Source: Natronohydrobacter thiooxidans
GTDB lineage: Bacteria; Pseudomonadota; Alphaproteobacteria; Rhodobacterales; Rhodobacteraceae
NCBI RefSeq assembly: GCF_001884735.1
Contig: NZ_MJAP01000001.1
Location: forward strand, 1 to 64,000
DNA length: 64,000 bases
Direction: 5' to 3'
This document shows, one piece after another, positions 34,049-43,137 of this stretch. Each line of letters starts with the position of its first letter. The first letter of the stretch is position 1. Below the pieces are notes generated by a model. The model made no database searches and was not told the origin of the DNA. It was given only the letters and a program-made list of their open reading frames with translations. The position numbers and the translations under genes were made by a program.

Positions 34049-35338
34049 ATGTGGCGACAGGCAAGTGCATTTGCTTTCGCGCTGATGACATGCGCGGCCC
34101 CGCTGGCGGCGCAGGACGCGTCACTGGCGCAGGCGGAACGGCTGTTTCTGGCCGATGACACCGCTGCCGCGCGGCAGGCGGCGGAGCAGCCTGATGGCAT
34201 GGATGGTGAGACCGAGATCCGCCGTCGCTGGCTGATCGCCTTGAGCCATATGCGCGAAAGCGCGCCGCGCTCGGCCCTGCCGCATCTGGAACGGCTGGTC
34301 ACGCTCTCGCCGGAAACCGCGCGGTTCCGGCTGGAACTGGCGCGCGCGCTCTATCTGACCGAGGAAGATGACCGCGCGAAGCATCATTTCGAATTCGCGC
34401 TTGCGGGCGAGTTGAGCCTGACGGAAATCGCCACGGTGAACGAGTATCTGCGCGCGATGGAGCGGCGCAAACCCTGGCAGGGGCATGCGCGTGTTGCTGT
34501 GGTGCGGCAATCGAACCCGTTCCAGCGCTCAGGCGAGGAATATGTGGATATTGGCGGGCAGTTTTTGCTGCCGCTGCCACAGGTCGAGAGCGCGCAGGGG
34601 GCGGAACTCGGTTTGGGGGCCACCTATCTGCCGCGGATTGCGCCGGATCTGCATCTGCGCCTGCATGCGATGGCCACGGGCCAGTTTTTCGAGGACAGCG
34701 CGCTGAACCGCTGGCATTTGCGCGGCGAGTTGGGGCTGTTGTCGCTGGGGGATCATGCCGAGCAGATCAGCGGCGGCGTGAGCCTGCAGGCGGGCTTTGG
34801 TCAGGAAGGGCAGATCCTGCGCGGCATCGGGGTCTATGCCGGGTATCAGCGCCGGTTGACGAACCGGACCCGGCTGGCCTTTCGTGTGACGGCGGACCGG
34901 CTGAGCTATCCGACAGCGCCCACGCTGGACGGGCCGCGCTATACGGCGAGTGTTGAGGCGTCGCGCATCATGTCGCCGCAACTGATGCTTGAGTCCGGGC
35001 TGATGGTGACGCATCACCATACCGAAGCGCTGCACAACCGGCGCAGCACGGCCTCGCTGAGTCTGGGGGGGCAATATGCGTTCAGGGGCGGGATTCAGGC
35101 CGGGCTGGAAACAAGGATCACGCGAACACGGCAGGAGGCGGCGAATCCGCTGTTGCTCCAGTATGGGCCGGAGCGGAGTACGCGGCTGGCGGTCACGGCG
35201 CGGCTGATGCATCGGGATTATACGCTGCGGGGCTTCGCGCCTGTTCTGGTGATGGGCTACGAGACGCAGAGCAGCAATGTGCCGATGCAGGCCTATGACA
35301 ATCTCAAGCTGACGCTGGGGGCGACGCGGAATTTCTGA
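34049..35338 (+). CDS. Slam/DUF560-like TPR plus outer-membrane barrel protein
   Basis: Outer-membrane protein of 429 residues. A signal peptide (AFAFALMTCAAPLAAQ) is followed by a TPR-like region to about residue 125 and then a beta-barrel with alternating hydrophobic strands ending in the C-terminal Phe. This layout matches the surface lipoprotein assembly modifier family (DUF560). No obvious surface lipoprotein substrate is adjacent. The role in surface export is a family-level inference. It is divergent from the PilZ gene over about 160 bp. Confidence 0.7.
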   Translation: MWRQASAFAFALMTCAAPLAAQDASLAQAERLFLADDTAAARQAAEQPDGMDGETEIRRRWLIALSHMRESAPRSALPHLERLVTLSPETARFRLELARALYLTEEDDRAKHHFEFALAGELSLTEIATVNEYLRAMERRKPWQGHARVAVVRQSNPFQRSGEEYVDIGGQFLLPLPQVESAQGAELGLGATYLPRIAPDLHLRLHAMATGQFFEDSALNRWHLRGELGLLSLGDHAEQISGGVSLQAGFGQEGQILRGIGVYAGYQRRLTNRTRLAFRVTADRLSYPTAPTLDGPRYTASVEASRIMSPQLMLESGLMVTHHHTEALHNRRSTASLSLGGQYAFRGGIQAGLETRITRTRQEAANPLLLQYGPERSTRLAVTARLMHRDYTLRGFAPVLVMGYETQSSNVPMQAYDNLKLTLGATRNF

Positions 35339-35344
35339 GGCTGG

Positions 35345-36154
35345 TCAGAGCGCAAGCTCGGCCCAGATCGGCACATGGTCCGAGGGTTTCTCGCCCGCGC
35401 GTTCTGCCGTATCGATCTGGCAGTGCTGCAGCAGATCCGCCGCATAGGCGTTCAGCAGGATATGGTCGATGCGGATGCCGTCATTGCGCTCGAACGCGCC
35501 GGCCTGATAGTCCCAGAAAGAGTAATGCCCCGGCCCCTGGGTCTGGGCGCGGAAAGCGTCGGTGAAGCCAAGGTGCAGCATGCGCCGGAAGGCCTGACGC
35601 GAGGGCAGGCGGAAGAGCGCGTCCTTGCGCCATGCTTCGGGACGGGCGGCATCTTCGGCCTGCGGGATGATGTTATAGTCGCCCATCACCGCAAGCGGCA
35701 TTTCCAGCGCGAGCAGGTCGCGCAGACGCGCTTCCATCCGGGCCATCCACGCGAGTTTATAGGCGTATTTTCCGCCCGGCACCGGCTGGCCATCTGCGTC
35801 CAGTTCGACCGGGTTGCCATTGGGCAGATAGAGGCCCACGACCCTGAGCGCGCCTTTGGGCGTGCTGACAGTGGCTTCGATCCAGCGCGCCTGCAGGTCA
35901 TCGTCATCGCCGGGCAGGCCGCGTGTGACATCTTCGAGCGGCAGTTTCGACAGGATCGCCACACCGTTGAAGCCTTTCTGGCCGTGGGTTTCGAGATGAT
36001 AGCCGCGATCCTCGATCAGGGCGCGGGGGAAGGTGTCGTCGATGGATTTGATTTCCTGCAGCACGGCCAGATCGGGCTGGGCGGCGTCCAGCCAGCGTTC
36101 CAGCGCCGCGCCGCGCGCCTTGATCCCGTTGATGTTGAAACTGGCGATTTTCAT
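35345..36154 (-). CDS. xthA: Exodeoxyribonuclease III
   Basis: AP endonuclease/3'-exonuclease of the Xth family, 269 residues, for base-excision repair. It starts MKIASFNINGIKARGAAL and has LAVLQEIK (catalytic Glu), GLYLPNGNP, GDYNIIP (Asp/Asn) and RIDHILLN, and the C-terminal KPSDHVPIWAELAL with Asp/His. The start at 36154 matches the family. It converges with the Slam-like gene, with a 6-bp gap. Confidence 0.94.
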   Translation of the reverse strand: MKIASFNINGIKARGAALERWLDAAQPDLAVLQEIKSIDDTFPRALIEDRGYHLETHGQKGFNGVAILSKLPLEDVTRGLPGDDDDLQARWIEATVSTPKGALRVVGLYLPNGNPVELDADGQPVPGGKYAYKLAWMARMEARLRDLLALEMPLAVMGDYNIIPQAEDAARPEAWRKDALFRLPSRQAFRRMLHLGFTDAFRAQTQGPGHYSFWDYQAGAFERNDGIRIDHILLNAYAADLLQHCQIDTAERAGEKPSDHVPIWAELAL

Positions 36155-36314
36155 GTGGCGCGGCCCCCGGCTGATTGCGCCGACCCTGCCATTCCTGCAG
36201 GGCAGCGGCAAGGGGGGGCGCGATTCGGTTCTGGGTCACTTTGCAACCTGAAACTTCACCCCCGCAGGAAATGGGCTCTCTCATGCAAGCTGAAGGCCAG
36301 GCCGGATCGGAGAT

Positions 36315-36770
36315 TCAGCGTTCAGTCCGCCGTCCCGACAGCAATCCGCCGAACCAGGATGTTTCGGACCATTCCCCCTTCAGGATCACGCGAAGAAGGT
36401 GGCCGCCGCCAAGCATAACAGCGATGAAGACGATCGCTTGCCACCAACCTATCCTGACAATGATATAGGCCCCGCCAAGGATCAGAGCCAAGGCGAGCAG
36501 GCATGTCACGATAAGACCAATCCTGTAGGATACATGCTCGCGGCGGTCCATCTTGTCCCGCTGGCGCACGACGTCTCTGGCGAGTTCAGGATCCTGCTCC
36601 GAGAGCTTTCGCAACTCGGCAATATCATTGGCCTGATAATGCAGGGTATCGATGCTGACATTCAGCGACAGCGCTGAGCCATTATCGCCAGTGTCGGCGC
36701 TGTCAGCGCTGTCGGGCAGGTTGCTTTGTGGGTCGGACAATGCTGACTTTGCCTTTGTTGGGGGCCACAT
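36315..36770 (-). CDS. Hypothetical protein with two C-terminal membrane helices
   Basis: Protein of 151 residues, unrecognised. A low-complexity Ser/Asp/Ala start (SADSADTGDNGSALS) precedes a coiled-coil-like helix (AELRKLSEQDPELARDVVRQRDKMDRREH, residues about 51-80) and two membrane helices (IGLIVTCLLALALILGGAYI and WWQAIVFIAVMLGGG). The arrangement resembles DUF2335-type membrane proteins, but I cannot confirm that. Its proposed ATG has a poor ribosome-binding site, and it overlaps the small upstream gene by 68 bp in another frame, so the start could be further in. Confidence 0.5.
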   Translation of the reverse strand: MWPPTKAKSALSDPQSNLPDSADSADTGDNGSALSLNVSIDTLHYQANDIAELRKLSEQDPELARDVVRQRDKMDRREHVSYRIGLIVTCLLALALILGGAYIIVRIGWWQAIVFIAVMLGGGHLLRVILKGEWSETSWFGGLLSGRRTER

Positions 36771-36879
36771 CCCTGTGCTGCGTGACGTGTTTCTCGATCA
36801 GCTGACGGAGTGGTCTGAGTGTAAGTGCATCGTCCACCCCACGCGCAAAGGCCCTTTCGTCGATCTTAACCGTTTTCAT
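36703..36879 (-). CDS. Small hypothetical protein upstream of the two-helix protein
   Basis: Protein of 58 residues: begins MKTVKIDERAFARGVDD, contains LTLRPLRQLIEKHVTQH and ends in a basic KQPARQR. No family recognised. An AGAGGA sequence eight bases before ATG 36879 supports it, and an 8-bp inverted repeat lies just upstream. The 3' part overlaps the next gene by 68 bp in another frame, which fits a coupled pair of small proteins, for example a regulator or an immunity protein. Coding status is a hypothesis. Confidence 0.5.
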   Translation of the reverse strand: MKTVKIDERAFARGVDDALTLRPLRQLIEKHVTQHRDVAPNKGKVSIVRPTKQPARQR

Positions 36880-36900
36880 CGGGGAATCCTCTTGCCGGAC

Positions 36901-36922
36901 AATGTCAGTTCAGGCTGACATT
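36901..36922. promoter_or_regulatory. Inverted-repeat operator candidate upstream of the small protein
   Basis: Perfect 8-bp arms AATGTCAG and CTGACATT with a 6-base spacer, located 22 bp before the minus-strand start at 36879. The AT-rich stretch behind it (36923-36980) has -35/-10-like boxes on the minus strand (TTGATT and TATTTT). Two direct repeats TGACAG follow at 37021 and 37032. Confidence 0.5.
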
Positions 36923-37046
36923 TTTCTTTTAAAATATGGTGAAAAACGGGAAAAAATCAACAAGGTTCGGTTTCATGGGCAAATTTTGGCGAAGACCTGA
37001 AAAAATTTGTCCAGATGTTGTGACAGGTCACTGACAGGAACGTGCC

Positions 37047-37181
37047 GTGCGCAAGGCTCCGGTCGTCAACCTGACGACAGAGCTTTTCGCCGGATCGCGC
37101 TTTGGTCGGCGCCGCCGAGAGGAGCCCAACGCAGATGGCCTTCGTCACTATGCCAGCCGGTTTGCCACCACGCATGGGTAA
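37047..37181 (+). CDS. Possible small ORF with in-frame upstream stop
   Basis: Forty-four residues, beginning at GTG 37047 with AGGAA six bases upstream: opens VRKAPVVNLTTELFAGSRFG, then a basic RRRREEPNADG, ending HYASRFATTHG. No recognised family. In the same frame an ATG at 36975 reads 19 codons to a TGA at 37032, so this could be the end of a longer broken gene. In the 536-bp gap 36880-37415 I see no other gene. Low-confidence coding call. Confidence 0.25.
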   Translation: MRKAPVVNLTTELFAGSRFGRRRREEPNADGLRHYASRFATTHG

Positions 37182-37415
37182 ATGCTGCGCATGAGAGCGC
37201 GGAGCTTACAAGCCCCGCAAATAAGATATTTCAAACTGAACCACTGCCCGCGATTTGCCGAAGCGGCGGCGGTTTCCGGTTTGCTGGTTTTTTCATCATC
37301 TCGCCCGCAAATCGGGCAAGGCGTGAAGCTGGCGGGGCCTTCGACGGGGCAGGAACAGAGCGCCGATTGCCTCTGCCCCCTGCCCCCGCGCAACAAGGGG
37401 CGGAAGAGGAGAGCC

Positions 37416-38225
37416 ATGAACGCCCTGTCGCAGATCCCGACCCGGCTGGAACGCAGCGCTGGACAGGCGCAGGCGGGTTTTGCGCTGCGTGACGGGCGGG
37501 TGCGGCTGGTGGATCTGGCGCAGCGCGGATCGGCCAAGGCGATTGTGCTGGATGGTTGCGAGACGGTTTTTCTGAATACTTCCGGTGGGTTGACCGGGGG
37601 CGATGTGCTGGACTACCGGCTGAGGGCGGGCACGGGGGTGAAGATGACCGCGACCACGCAGACCGCCGAGCGGGTCTATCGCGCGAGTGATGGGGTGGCG
37701 CAGATTTCGGTCGGGCTGGAGGTCGGCGCGGGCGGGCATCTGGACTGGCTGCCGCAGGAGACGATCCTGTTTGACCGCGCCTCTGCGCGGCGGCGGACAG
37801 AGATCACTCTGGGCGAAGGGGCGACTTGTCTGATGGCGGAAACCGTGGTGCTGGGGCGCGCGGCGATGGGCGAGACGGTCACGACGCTTGATTTCCACGA
37901 CTGGCGGGAGATCCGGCGCGGCGCGACCCCGCTGCATCTGGAAGCGCTGCGGCTGAATGATGCGCGGCTGCGGCCCAGCGCGGCGGGGCTGAGCGATGCG
38001 CGGGCCTTGGCCACGGTTGTGCTGGTGGCCCCGGATGCGGCGGATGCGCTGGCCCCGGTCCGGGCGGCTCTGACGCATGCGGATGTGCGCGCTGCGGCAT
38101 CAAGCCTGCCGGGGCGGTTGGTGATCCGGTTGCTGGCGCGCGATGGCTGGCCCCTGCGCCGCCAGCTTGCTGAAATTCTGACCTGTCTGCGCCGCGCGCC
38201 CTTGCCGCGTGTCTGGCAAATCTGA
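37416..38225 (+). CDS. ureD: Urease accessory protein UreD
   Basis: Chaperone of 269 residues (family ~270) of the UreDFG complex that loads nickel into urease. Motifs: TSGGLTGGDVLDYRLRAGTGVKMTATTQTAERVYR near residue 53 and GAGGHLDWLPQETILFDRA near 108. A strong AGGAGAG ribosome-binding site sets the start. It heads the urease operon; ureA follows 9 bp later. A long unassigned upstream stretch (36880-37415) holds only the small-ORF features described. Confidence 0.94.
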   Translation: MNALSQIPTRLERSAGQAQAGFALRDGRVRLVDLAQRGSAKAIVLDGCETVFLNTSGGLTGGDVLDYRLRAGTGVKMTATTQTAERVYRASDGVAQISVGLEVGAGGHLDWLPQETILFDRASARRRTEITLGEGATCLMAETVVLGRAAMGETVTTLDFHDWREIRRGATPLHLEALRLNDARLRPSAAGLSDARALATVVLVAPDAADALAPVRAALTHADVRAAASSLPGRLVIRLLARDGWPLRRQLAEILTCLRRAPLPRVWQI

Positions 38226-38234
38226 GGAGTTTGC

Positions 38235-38537
38235 ATGAACCTGACCCCGCGAGAGAAAGACAAGCTTCTGGTGTCCCTGGCCGCGATGGTCGCGCGCAAC
38301 CGGCTGGCGCGCGGCGTGAAGCTGAACCACCCCGAAGCGATTGCGCTGATCACCGATTTCGTGGTCGAGGGCGCGCGCGATGGCCGCTCGGTCGCCGATC
38401 TGATGCAGGCGGGGGCGAATGTGATCACGGCGGATCAATGCATGTCCGGTGTGCCCGAGATGATCCATTCGGTGCAGGTCGAGGCGACATTCCCCGACGG
38501 CACCAAGCTTGTCACTGTCCATCACCCTATCCGCTGA
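38235..38537 (+). CDS. ureA: Urease subunit gamma
   Basis: Small structural urease subunit of 100 residues, the full family length. It starts [33 protein letters not shown] and has a C-terminal [20 protein letters not shown]. It has a good ribosome-binding site (TGAGGAG) and is followed by ureB after 12 bp. The separate gamma, beta and alpha genes are the usual bacterial three-subunit form. Confidence 0.97.
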   Translation: MNLTPREKDKLLVSLAAMVARNRLARGVKLNHPEAIALITDFVVEGARDGRSVADLMQAGANVITADQCMSGVPEMIHSVQVEATFPDGTKLVTVHHPIR

Positions 38538-38549
38538 GAGGGAAGCGCC

Positions 38550-38867
38550 ATGATCCCCACTATAGTTCCGGGTGAAATCATCACCCCCGATACCGAGATC
38601 GAGCTGAACACGGGCTTGGAGGTCACGCGGCTGATGGTCGCGAATACTGGCGACCGGCCTGTGCAGCTGGGCAGCCATTACCATTTCGCCGAGGCCAATC
38701 CGGGGCTGGAATTTGACCGGGAGGCCGCGCGCGGCAAGCGGCTGGATATCGCGGCGGGAACGGCGGTGCGGTTCGAGCCGGGGCAATCGCGCGAGGTGGC
38801 GCTGGTGCCCTATGCGGGGGCGCGGGTGGTTTACGGGTTCAATGCGGCGGTGATGGGGGCGCTCTGA
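38550..38867 (+). CDS. ureB: Urease subunit beta
   Basis: Structural subunit of 105 residues: [22 protein letters not shown] at the start and [41 protein letters not shown] in the middle. The stop overlaps ureC by one base (TGATG). Full length and no anomalies. Confidence 0.97.
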   Translation: MIPTIVPGEIITPDTEIELNTGLEVTRLMVANTGDRPVQLGSHYHFAEANPGLEFDREAARGKRLDIAAGTAVRFEPGQSREVALVPYAGARVVYGFNAAVMGAL

Positions 38868-40588
38868 TGGCTTACAGGATTTCCCGCGCGGCCTATGCCG
38901 ATATGTATGGCCCGACAGTGGGCGACAAGGTTCGGCTGGGTGATACGGATCTGATCATCGAGGTCGAGCGCGACCTGATCGCGGAACGCGGTGGCTATGG
39001 TGATGAAGTCAAATTCGGCGGTGGCAAGGTGATCCGCGACGGCATGGGCCAGAGCCAGATCACGCGGGCCGAGGGCGCGATGGATACGGTCATCACCAAT
39101 GCGCTGATCGTGGATCACTCGGGCATCTACAAGGCCGATGTGGGGCTGCGCGACGGGCGGATTGCGAAACTCGGCAAGGCGGGAAACCCGGATACTCAGG
39201 CCGGGGTGGATGTGATCATCGGGCCGGGCACCGAGATTATCGCGGGTGAGGGCAAGATCCTGACTGCAGGCGGGTTTGATGCGCATATCCATTATATCTG
39301 CCCGCAACAGATCGATGATGCGCTGCATTCGGGGCTGACCACCATGCTGGGCGGTGGCACCGGGCCTGCGCATGGCACGCTCGCGACCACCTGCACGCCG
39401 GGGCCGTGGCATCTGGGGCGGATGCTGCAATCGGCGGATGCCTTTGCGATGAATCTGGCCTTTGCGGGCAAGGGCAATGCCAGCCTGCCCGCCGGGCTGC
39501 AGGAACAGGTGCGCGCCGGGGCCTGTGCGCTGAAGCTGCATGAGGATTGGGGCACGACGCCTGCGGCGATTGATTGCTGCCTGTCTGTGGCCGAGGACAC
39601 CGATATTCAGGTGATGATCCACACCGATACGCTGAACGAGTCTGGCTTTGTGGAAAACACGCTGGCCGCGATTGCGGGGCGCACGATCCATGCGTTTCAT
39701 ACCGAAGGCGCGGGCGGGGGGCATGCACCGGATATTCTGAAAGTGGTGAGCAGTCAGAATATCCTGCCCTCTTCGACCAACCCGACCATGCCCTATACGG
39801 TCAACACGATTGAAGAGCATCTCGATATGCTGATGGTCTGCCACCATCTGGACCGCAAGGTGCCCGAGGATGTGGCCTTTGCCGAATCCCGCATCCGGCG
39901 CGAGACGATTGCCGCCGAGGATATCCTGCATGATATGGGGGCGATGTCGGTCCTGTCCTCGGACAGTCAGGCGATGGGGCGCGTGGGCGAGGTGATCACG
40001 CGGACATGGCAGACCGCGCATAAGATGAAGGTCCAGCGCGGGCGCTTGCCCGAGGAACAGGGCGCGAATGACAATCTGCGGGTGCGCCGCTATATCGCGA
40101 AATACACGATCAACCCGGCGATTGTGCATGGGCTGTCGCGCCATATCGGCAGTATCGAGGAAGGCAAGCGCGCCGATCTGGTGCTGTGGTCGCCTGCGTT
40201 TTTCGGGGCGAAACCGGAAATGGTGCTGATTGGTGGCTCGATTGTGGTGGCGCAGATGGGCGATCCCAATGCCTCGATCCCGACACCGCAGCCGATGCAT
40301 TCGCGGCCCATGTTCGGGGCCTTTGGCCGGGCGGTGGAGCGCGCGGCGGTGGTGTTCGTCAGTCAGGCGGCGCAGCAGGATGATATTCGCGGCAGGTTGG
40401 GGCTGGCCAAGGAGACGCTGGCGGTCGAGGGCTGCCGGGGTGTGCGCAAGGCCGATATGAAGCTGAATGACGCCACGCCGCAGATTGAGGTGGACCCGGA
40501 AACCTATGAGGTGCGCGCGGATGGGGAATTGCTGACCTGCGAACCGGCCTCGGAACTGCCGCTGGCGCAGCGCTATTTCCTGTATTGA
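38867..40588 (+). CDS. ureC: Urease subunit alpha (catalytic)
   Basis: Catalytic nickel amidohydrolase of 573 residues (family ~570). The active site is intact: [16 protein letters not shown] with the lysine that is carbamylated to bridge two Ni ions, [23 protein letters not shown], and the mobile flap VCHHLD. It hydrolyses urea to ammonia and carbamate. Coupled to ureB and followed by a DUF1127 gene after a 132-bp gap. Confidence 0.98.
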   Translation: MAYRISRAAYADMYGPTVGDKVRLGDTDLIIEVERDLIAERGGYGDEVKFGGGKVIRDGMGQSQITRAEGAMDTVITNALIVDHSGIYKADVGLRDGRIAKLGKAGNPDTQAGVDVIIGPGTEIIAGEGKILTAGGFDAHIHYICPQQIDDALHSGLTTMLGGGTGPAHGTLATTCTPGPWHLGRMLQSADAFAMNLAFAGKGNASLPAGLQEQVRAGACALKLHEDWGTTPAAIDCCLSVAEDTDIQVMIHTDTLNESGFVENTLAAIAGRTIHAFHTEGAGGGHAPDILKVVSSQNILPSSTNPTMPYTVNTIEEHLDMLMVCHHLDRKVPEDVAFAESRIRRETIAAEDILHDMGAMSVLSSDSQAMGRVGEVITRTWQTAHKMKVQRGRLPEEQGANDNLRVRRYIAKYTINPAIVHGLSRHIGSIEEGKRADLVLWSPAFFGAKPEMVLIGGSIVVAQMGDPNASIPTPQPMHSRPMFGAFGRAVERAAVVFVSQAAQQDDIRGRLGLAKETLAVEGCRGVRKADMKLNDATPQIEVDPETYEVRADGELLTCEPASELPLAQRYFLY

Positions 40589-40720
40589 GCCAAGAGAATG
40601 CGCGCAAACTCGCAGATCAGATGTGACCTTTCTGCACCGCAGCAAATTGTGAACAGGGCGTGCGTGTGGGCGGCGGGTCTTTCATGCTATCATGGACATG
40701 TGGGAGGAACCGTCTGTCAG

Positions 40721-40966
40721 ATGGAGCTGTCCATGCCACTTCGTCCTGCAAATTCGCCGCTCAGTCCGGTTCAGTCGCGCAGACTGGACTGGTATCTTGC
40801 CAGCACCGGCCTTGGCTGCAATCCCGGCACGGGCCGCGCCGCGCGCGAGGCGGAATATGCCCGGCTGGATGCGCTGCCCGACGGGGCCTTGCGGTCCATG
40901 GGGCTGTCGCGCCGCGGCCTGCCCGCTTTTGTCTATCGCGATCTATTTCATACAGGTGTCCTATGA
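40721..40966 (+). CDS. DUF1127-like small protein between ureC and ureE
   Basis: Protein of 81 residues ending YARLDALPDGALRSMGLSRRGLPAFVYRDLF, which fits the DUF1127 pattern (short, arginine-rich, L-x-x-L-x-D-x-x-L-x-x-x-G-L-x-R). Its stop overlaps ureE by 4 bp (ATGA), so it is translated with the urease genes. The start is uncertain: GGAGG lies 13 bases before ATG 40721, and a second ATG is at 40733. Function in the urease context is unknown. Confidence 0.65.
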   Translation: MELSMPLRPANSPLSPVQSRRLDWYLASTGLGCNPGTGRAAREAEYARLDALPDGALRSMGLSRRGLPAFVYRDLFHTGVL

Positions 40967-41454
40967 CCGATCTTCCCCCGCTGCGCCGCCTGCTGAAAGC
41001 GCGGCCCGATCATTGCGATGGTGCGGTGATCCTGGATTATGACGCCCGGCTGGTGCGGCGCAAACGGCTGGTCACGGCCGAAGGGCGCGGCTTTCTGGTC
41101 GATCTGGCGGAAGTCACCAATCTGGATGGCTGGTGGGGGTTCGAGCTGGAAGATGGCACGACGTTGGAAATCGTGCCTGCCGATGAGGCGTTGATTGAAG
41201 TGACCGGCGATCTGCCGCGTCTGGCCTGGCATATCGGCAACCGCCACACGCCCTGCCAGATCGAGGAGAACCGCCTGCTGATCCGCCATGACCATGTTAT
41301 CGAGGCGATGCTGGCCCAGCTTGGCGCGCGGCTGCGGCCGGTTTCTGGCCCGTTTACACCCGAGGGCGGGGCTTATGGGCATGGGCGCACGATGGGGCAT
41401 GATCATGGGCATGATCATGCGCATAGTCACAGCCATGAGGCGCATGCGCATTGA
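40963..41454 (+). CDS. ureE: Urease accessory protein UreE
   Basis: Nickel metallochaperone of 163 residues. The N-terminal UreE domain is followed by a domain with the conserved WHIGNRHTPCQIEENRLLIRHDHVIEAML region, and a very His-rich tail (GHDHGHDHAHSHSHEAHAH) that would bind several nickel ions. It delivers nickel to the UreG/UreF/UreD complex. It overlaps the DUF1127 gene upstream and is 3 bp from ureF. Confidence 0.96.
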   Translation: MTDLPPLRRLLKARPDHCDGAVILDYDARLVRRKRLVTAEGRGFLVDLAEVTNLDGWWGFELEDGTTLEIVPADEALIEVTGDLPRLAWHIGNRHTPCQIEENRLLIRHDHVIEAMLAQLGARLRPVSGPFTPEGGAYGHGRTMGHDHGHDHAHSHSHEAHAH

Positions 41455-41457
41455 GCC

Positions 41458-42096
41458 ATGCTGACACCGGATGCCCTGACCCTGCAACATTGGCTCTCGC
41501 CTGCGTTCCCGACCGGGGCTTTTGTCTATAGCCACGGGCTGGAACAGGTGGTGGCGCGGGGCGAGGTGACGGATGCGGAGACGCTGGAGTTCTGGCTGAT
41601 TGATCTCTTGTGTTTCGGCACCGGCTGGCAGGATTCGGTCCTGCTGTCGCTGGCGCTGAGTGAGGGCGCGGCGCTTGACCAGCTTGATGCCTTTGCCATG
41701 GCGTTGCAGCCCTGCCATGAGCGGCTGATCGAGGCGCAGGAGCAGGGGGCCGCCTTTGCCCGGACTGTGGGGCAGATCACCGGGCGCGATCTGCCTGCGC
41801 GGATGCTGCCCATCGCGGTGGCAGAGGCTGCGCGAGGGCTGGATCTGCCGCGCGAGATGGTGATCGCGGCCTATCTGCAAGCGTTTCTGACCAATCTGGT
41901 GACTATCGCGATCCGGCATATCCCGCTGGGTCAGGGTGCAGGGCATGGGGTTCTGGCGCGCTGCCTTGCACGGGTGCCGGAACTGGCGCAGGATGCGCGC
42001 CTTGCGCAGATCGACGCCCTGGGCAGTTCCTGTCTGAGCGCCGATCTGGCGGCGATGGAGCATGAAACCAAGGAAGTGAGGCTGTTTCGCACATGA
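41458..42096 (+). CDS. ureF: Urease accessory protein UreF
   Basis: Activation-complex protein of 212 residues. It has LQHWLSPAFPTGAFVYSHGLEQ at the N-terminus, VVARGEVTDAE and RWLTDLL-type helices, and [11 protein letters not shown] at the end. Full length for the family (about 220). It overlaps the carboxymuconolactone-decarboxylase-like gene by 4 bp, showing that the extra gene is part of the operon. Confidence 0.95.
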   Translation: MLTPDALTLQHWLSPAFPTGAFVYSHGLEQVVARGEVTDAETLEFWLIDLLCFGTGWQDSVLLSLALSEGAALDQLDAFAMALQPCHERLIEAQEQGAAFARTVGQITGRDLPARMLPIAVAEAARGLDLPREMVIAAYLQAFLTNLVTIAIRHIPLGQGAGHGVLARCLARVPELAQDARLAQIDALGSSCLSADLAAMEHETKEVRLFRT

Positions 42097-42479
42097 AAGA
42101 CACCTATGCGGCAGGGCAGGCCCTGTCGGAGACGCTCAATCCGGGGATGGAGGCCGTCCTCAAGGCACGATACGACAGGATTGTGCCGGGACTATCCGCC
42201 TCGGTCGTCGATTTCGCCTATGGGCAGCAATATGCGCGCCCCGGCCTTGCGCTGCGCGACAGGTATCTGGGAACCATCGCCGCGCTGACTGCATTGGGTG
42301 GCCAGACCGCGCCGCAGTTGCGGGTCAATATCAAGGGCGGGTTGAAGGCGGGGCTGTCGCAAACCGAGATCGGCGAAATGATCTGGCAAATGGCGCTCTA
42401 TGGGGGCTTTCCGGCGGCGATCAATGCACTGAATATCGCGCTGGAGGTATTCGCGGAAGAGGATAAGGCACATGCCTAA
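42093..42479 (+). CDS. Carboxymuconolactone decarboxylase-family protein in urease operon
   Basis: Protein of 128 residues of the AhpD/CMD superfamily: [43 protein letters not shown], and [38 protein letters not shown]. There is no CxxC motif, so it is not the peroxidase-reductant type; catalytic activity is unpredictable. It overlaps ureF by 4 bp and ureG by 8 bp, so it is firmly built into the urease operon. A function in urease maturation is not known from the family. Confidence 0.88.
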   Translation: MKDTYAAGQALSETLNPGMEAVLKARYDRIVPGLSASVVDFAYGQQYARPGLALRDRYLGTIAALTALGGQTAPQLRVNIKGGLKAGLSQTEIGEMIWQMALYGGFPAAINALNIALEVFAEEDKAHA

Positions 42480-43101
42480 CGGCCCTTTGCGCGTCGGCAT
42501 CGGCGGCCCGGTGGGCGCGGGCAAGACGACGCTGACCGAGAAACTGGCCCGCGCGCTGGCGCCGCGCCTGTCGATGGCGGTGATCACCAATGACATCTAT
42601 ACCCGCGAGGATGCCGAGGCGCTGATGCGCGCGCAGGTGCTGCCTGCCGAGCGGGTGCGCGGCGTGGAAACCGGCGGCTGCCCGCATACCGCGATCCGCG
42701 AGGATGCGAGCATCAATCTGGCGGCGGTGGCGGATCTGAACGCGCAATTTCCCGATCTGGAACTGATCCTGATCGAATCGGGGGGGGATAATCTGGCGGC
42801 GACCTTCTCGCCGGAACTGGCGGATCTGACGATCTATGTGATCGATACGGCGGCGGGGCAGGATATTCCGCGCAAGCGCGGGCCGGGGCTGACAAAATCC
42901 GATCTGCTGGTGGTGAACAAGACCGATCTGGCGCCCTATGTCGGCGTTGATCTGGCGCAGCTTGAATCTGATACGAAAACCGCGCGCGGGGCGCGGCCCT
43001 ATGTGCTGGCACAGATGCGCGACGGCACGGGCGTGGCCGAGGTGGTGGAGTTTCTGGAGCGCGAGGGCGGGTTGCCGGGCGCGGCGGGGGATGCTGCGTA
43101 A
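42472..43101 (+). CDS. ureG: Urease accessory GTPase UreG
   Basis: SIMIBI-class GTPase of 209 residues that drives nickel insertion. The P-loop [15 protein letters not shown] is at residues 8-22, the CPH-containing [19 protein letters not shown] mid-protein binds Ni, and [10 protein letters not shown] provides the guanine-specificity motif. The gene ends the urease operon, followed by a strong bidirectional terminator. Confidence 0.96.
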   Translation: MPNGPLRVGIGGPVGAGKTTLTEKLARALAPRLSMAVITNDIYTREDAEALMRAQVLPAERVRGVETGGCPHTAIREDASINLAAVADLNAQFPDLELILIESGGDNLAATFSPELADLTIYVIDTAAGQDIPRKRGPGLTKSDLLVVNKTDLAPYVGVDLAQLESDTKTARGARPYVLAQMRDGTGVAEVVEFLEREGGLPGAAGDAA

Positions 43102-43137
43102 GGGGTCCGGGCGCGCGACAGGGCAATTCCGACACTG

